A stretch of DNA of 6,508 bases from JAEUKQ01 sp964414755 (GTDB lineage Bacteria > Pseudomonadota > Alphaproteobacteria > JAEUKQ01). The stretch's first letter is position 1, and each line of letters starts with the position of its first letter. Under the pieces are notes generated by a model. It searched no databases. It worked only from the letters and a program-made list of their open reading frames with translations, and had not been told where the DNA came from. Shown here one piece after another: positions 6,396 to 6,508 of the stretch. The position numbers were made by a program, and so were the translations under genes. The stretch is taken from NCBI GenBank assembly GCA_964414755.1, contig CAYPXH010000055.1:1-6508 (forward strand). Direction: 5' to 3'.

Positions 6396-6508
6396 ATATT
6401 GAATGTTATATTATTTGTTGCCTTGGTAAAAAGTAGCCCACCTACATTATGAACAATTATCTAAAGCTGGTTTTTATTTAGCCACAACGGATATCGAAAA
6501 ATATCATG

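Larger units (their letters stand above)
6176..6508. other. AT-rich intergenic region downstream of holA, no gene seen
   Basis: No reading frame of useful length starts or continues here on either strand. The visible elements are a dyad just after holA (6183-6221), a repeated CAAAATTT (6254-6261 and 6286-6293), a small dyad TGTCA-TTTT-TGACA (6263-6276), an AT-rich nested inverted repeat (6346-6395) and a GATAT/ATATC hairpin (6490-6505). The last three bases read ATG, but no ribosome site precedes them. A minus-strand frame of 15 codons from the right edge ends in TAG at 6463-6461; it is too short to judge. No parS-like palindrome is present. Confidence 0.5.

Noticed and set aside
6449..6481. 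Ten-codon plus-strand frame (MNNYLKLVFI) as a leader peptide
   Set aside because: It has no ribosome site, no run of regulatory codons and no attenuator-type structure after it.
6461..6508. Minus-strand frame open to the right edge as the end of a convergent gene
   Set aside because: Fifteen codons before a stop are too few to distinguish from chance, and the peptide resembles no C-terminus I know.

Overview
The window looks like chromosomal DNA from an AT-rich alphaproteobacterium. The evidence is the gene set and order: a DUF3576 lipoprotein gene, then leuS, lptE and holA on one strand. This neighbourhood is familiar from alphaproteobacterial chromosomes, where it often lies near parAB. 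The partial gene on the other strand encodes a porin of the alphaproteobacterial type. The AT-rich intergenic DNA and codon choice suggest a low-GC lineage such as the Holosporales or a related host-associated group. That placement is inference, because no rRNA gene is present to test it.

Layout. Positions 1-597 (minus strand) hold the first 199 codons of an outer-membrane porin that runs off the left edge. Positions 598-1309 are a 712-bp AT-rich divergent intergenic region. It contains candidate promoters for both neighbours, three exact copies of a 10-bp motif upstream of the porin, and an inverted repeat near 1128-1175. Positions 1310-1906 (plus) encode a DUF3576 lipoprotein. A 156-bp gap with a weak hairpin and an extended -10 promoter leads to leuS (2063-4588), a full-length leucyl-tRNA synthetase. 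lptE (4594-5121) follows after 5 bases, and holA (5111-6175) overlaps lptE by 11 bases, so these three probably form one operon. Positions 6176-6508 hold no convincing gene, only dyads and a possible promoter.

How the genes relate. The operon mixes functions: tRNA charging (LeuRS), LPS export to the outer membrane (LptE) and clamp loading at the replication fork (HolA, delta). Three of the five genes (porin, DUF3576 protein, LptE) make cell-envelope proteins. lptE and holA have no clear Shine-Dalgarno sequence and are probably translated by coupling to the gene upstream.

I found no CRISPR array, mobile element, tRNA or rRNA, and no sign of a new multi-gene system. The most interesting non-coding signal is the repeated TACAGCAAAA motif upstream of the porin, whose copies lie close to whole helical turns apart.
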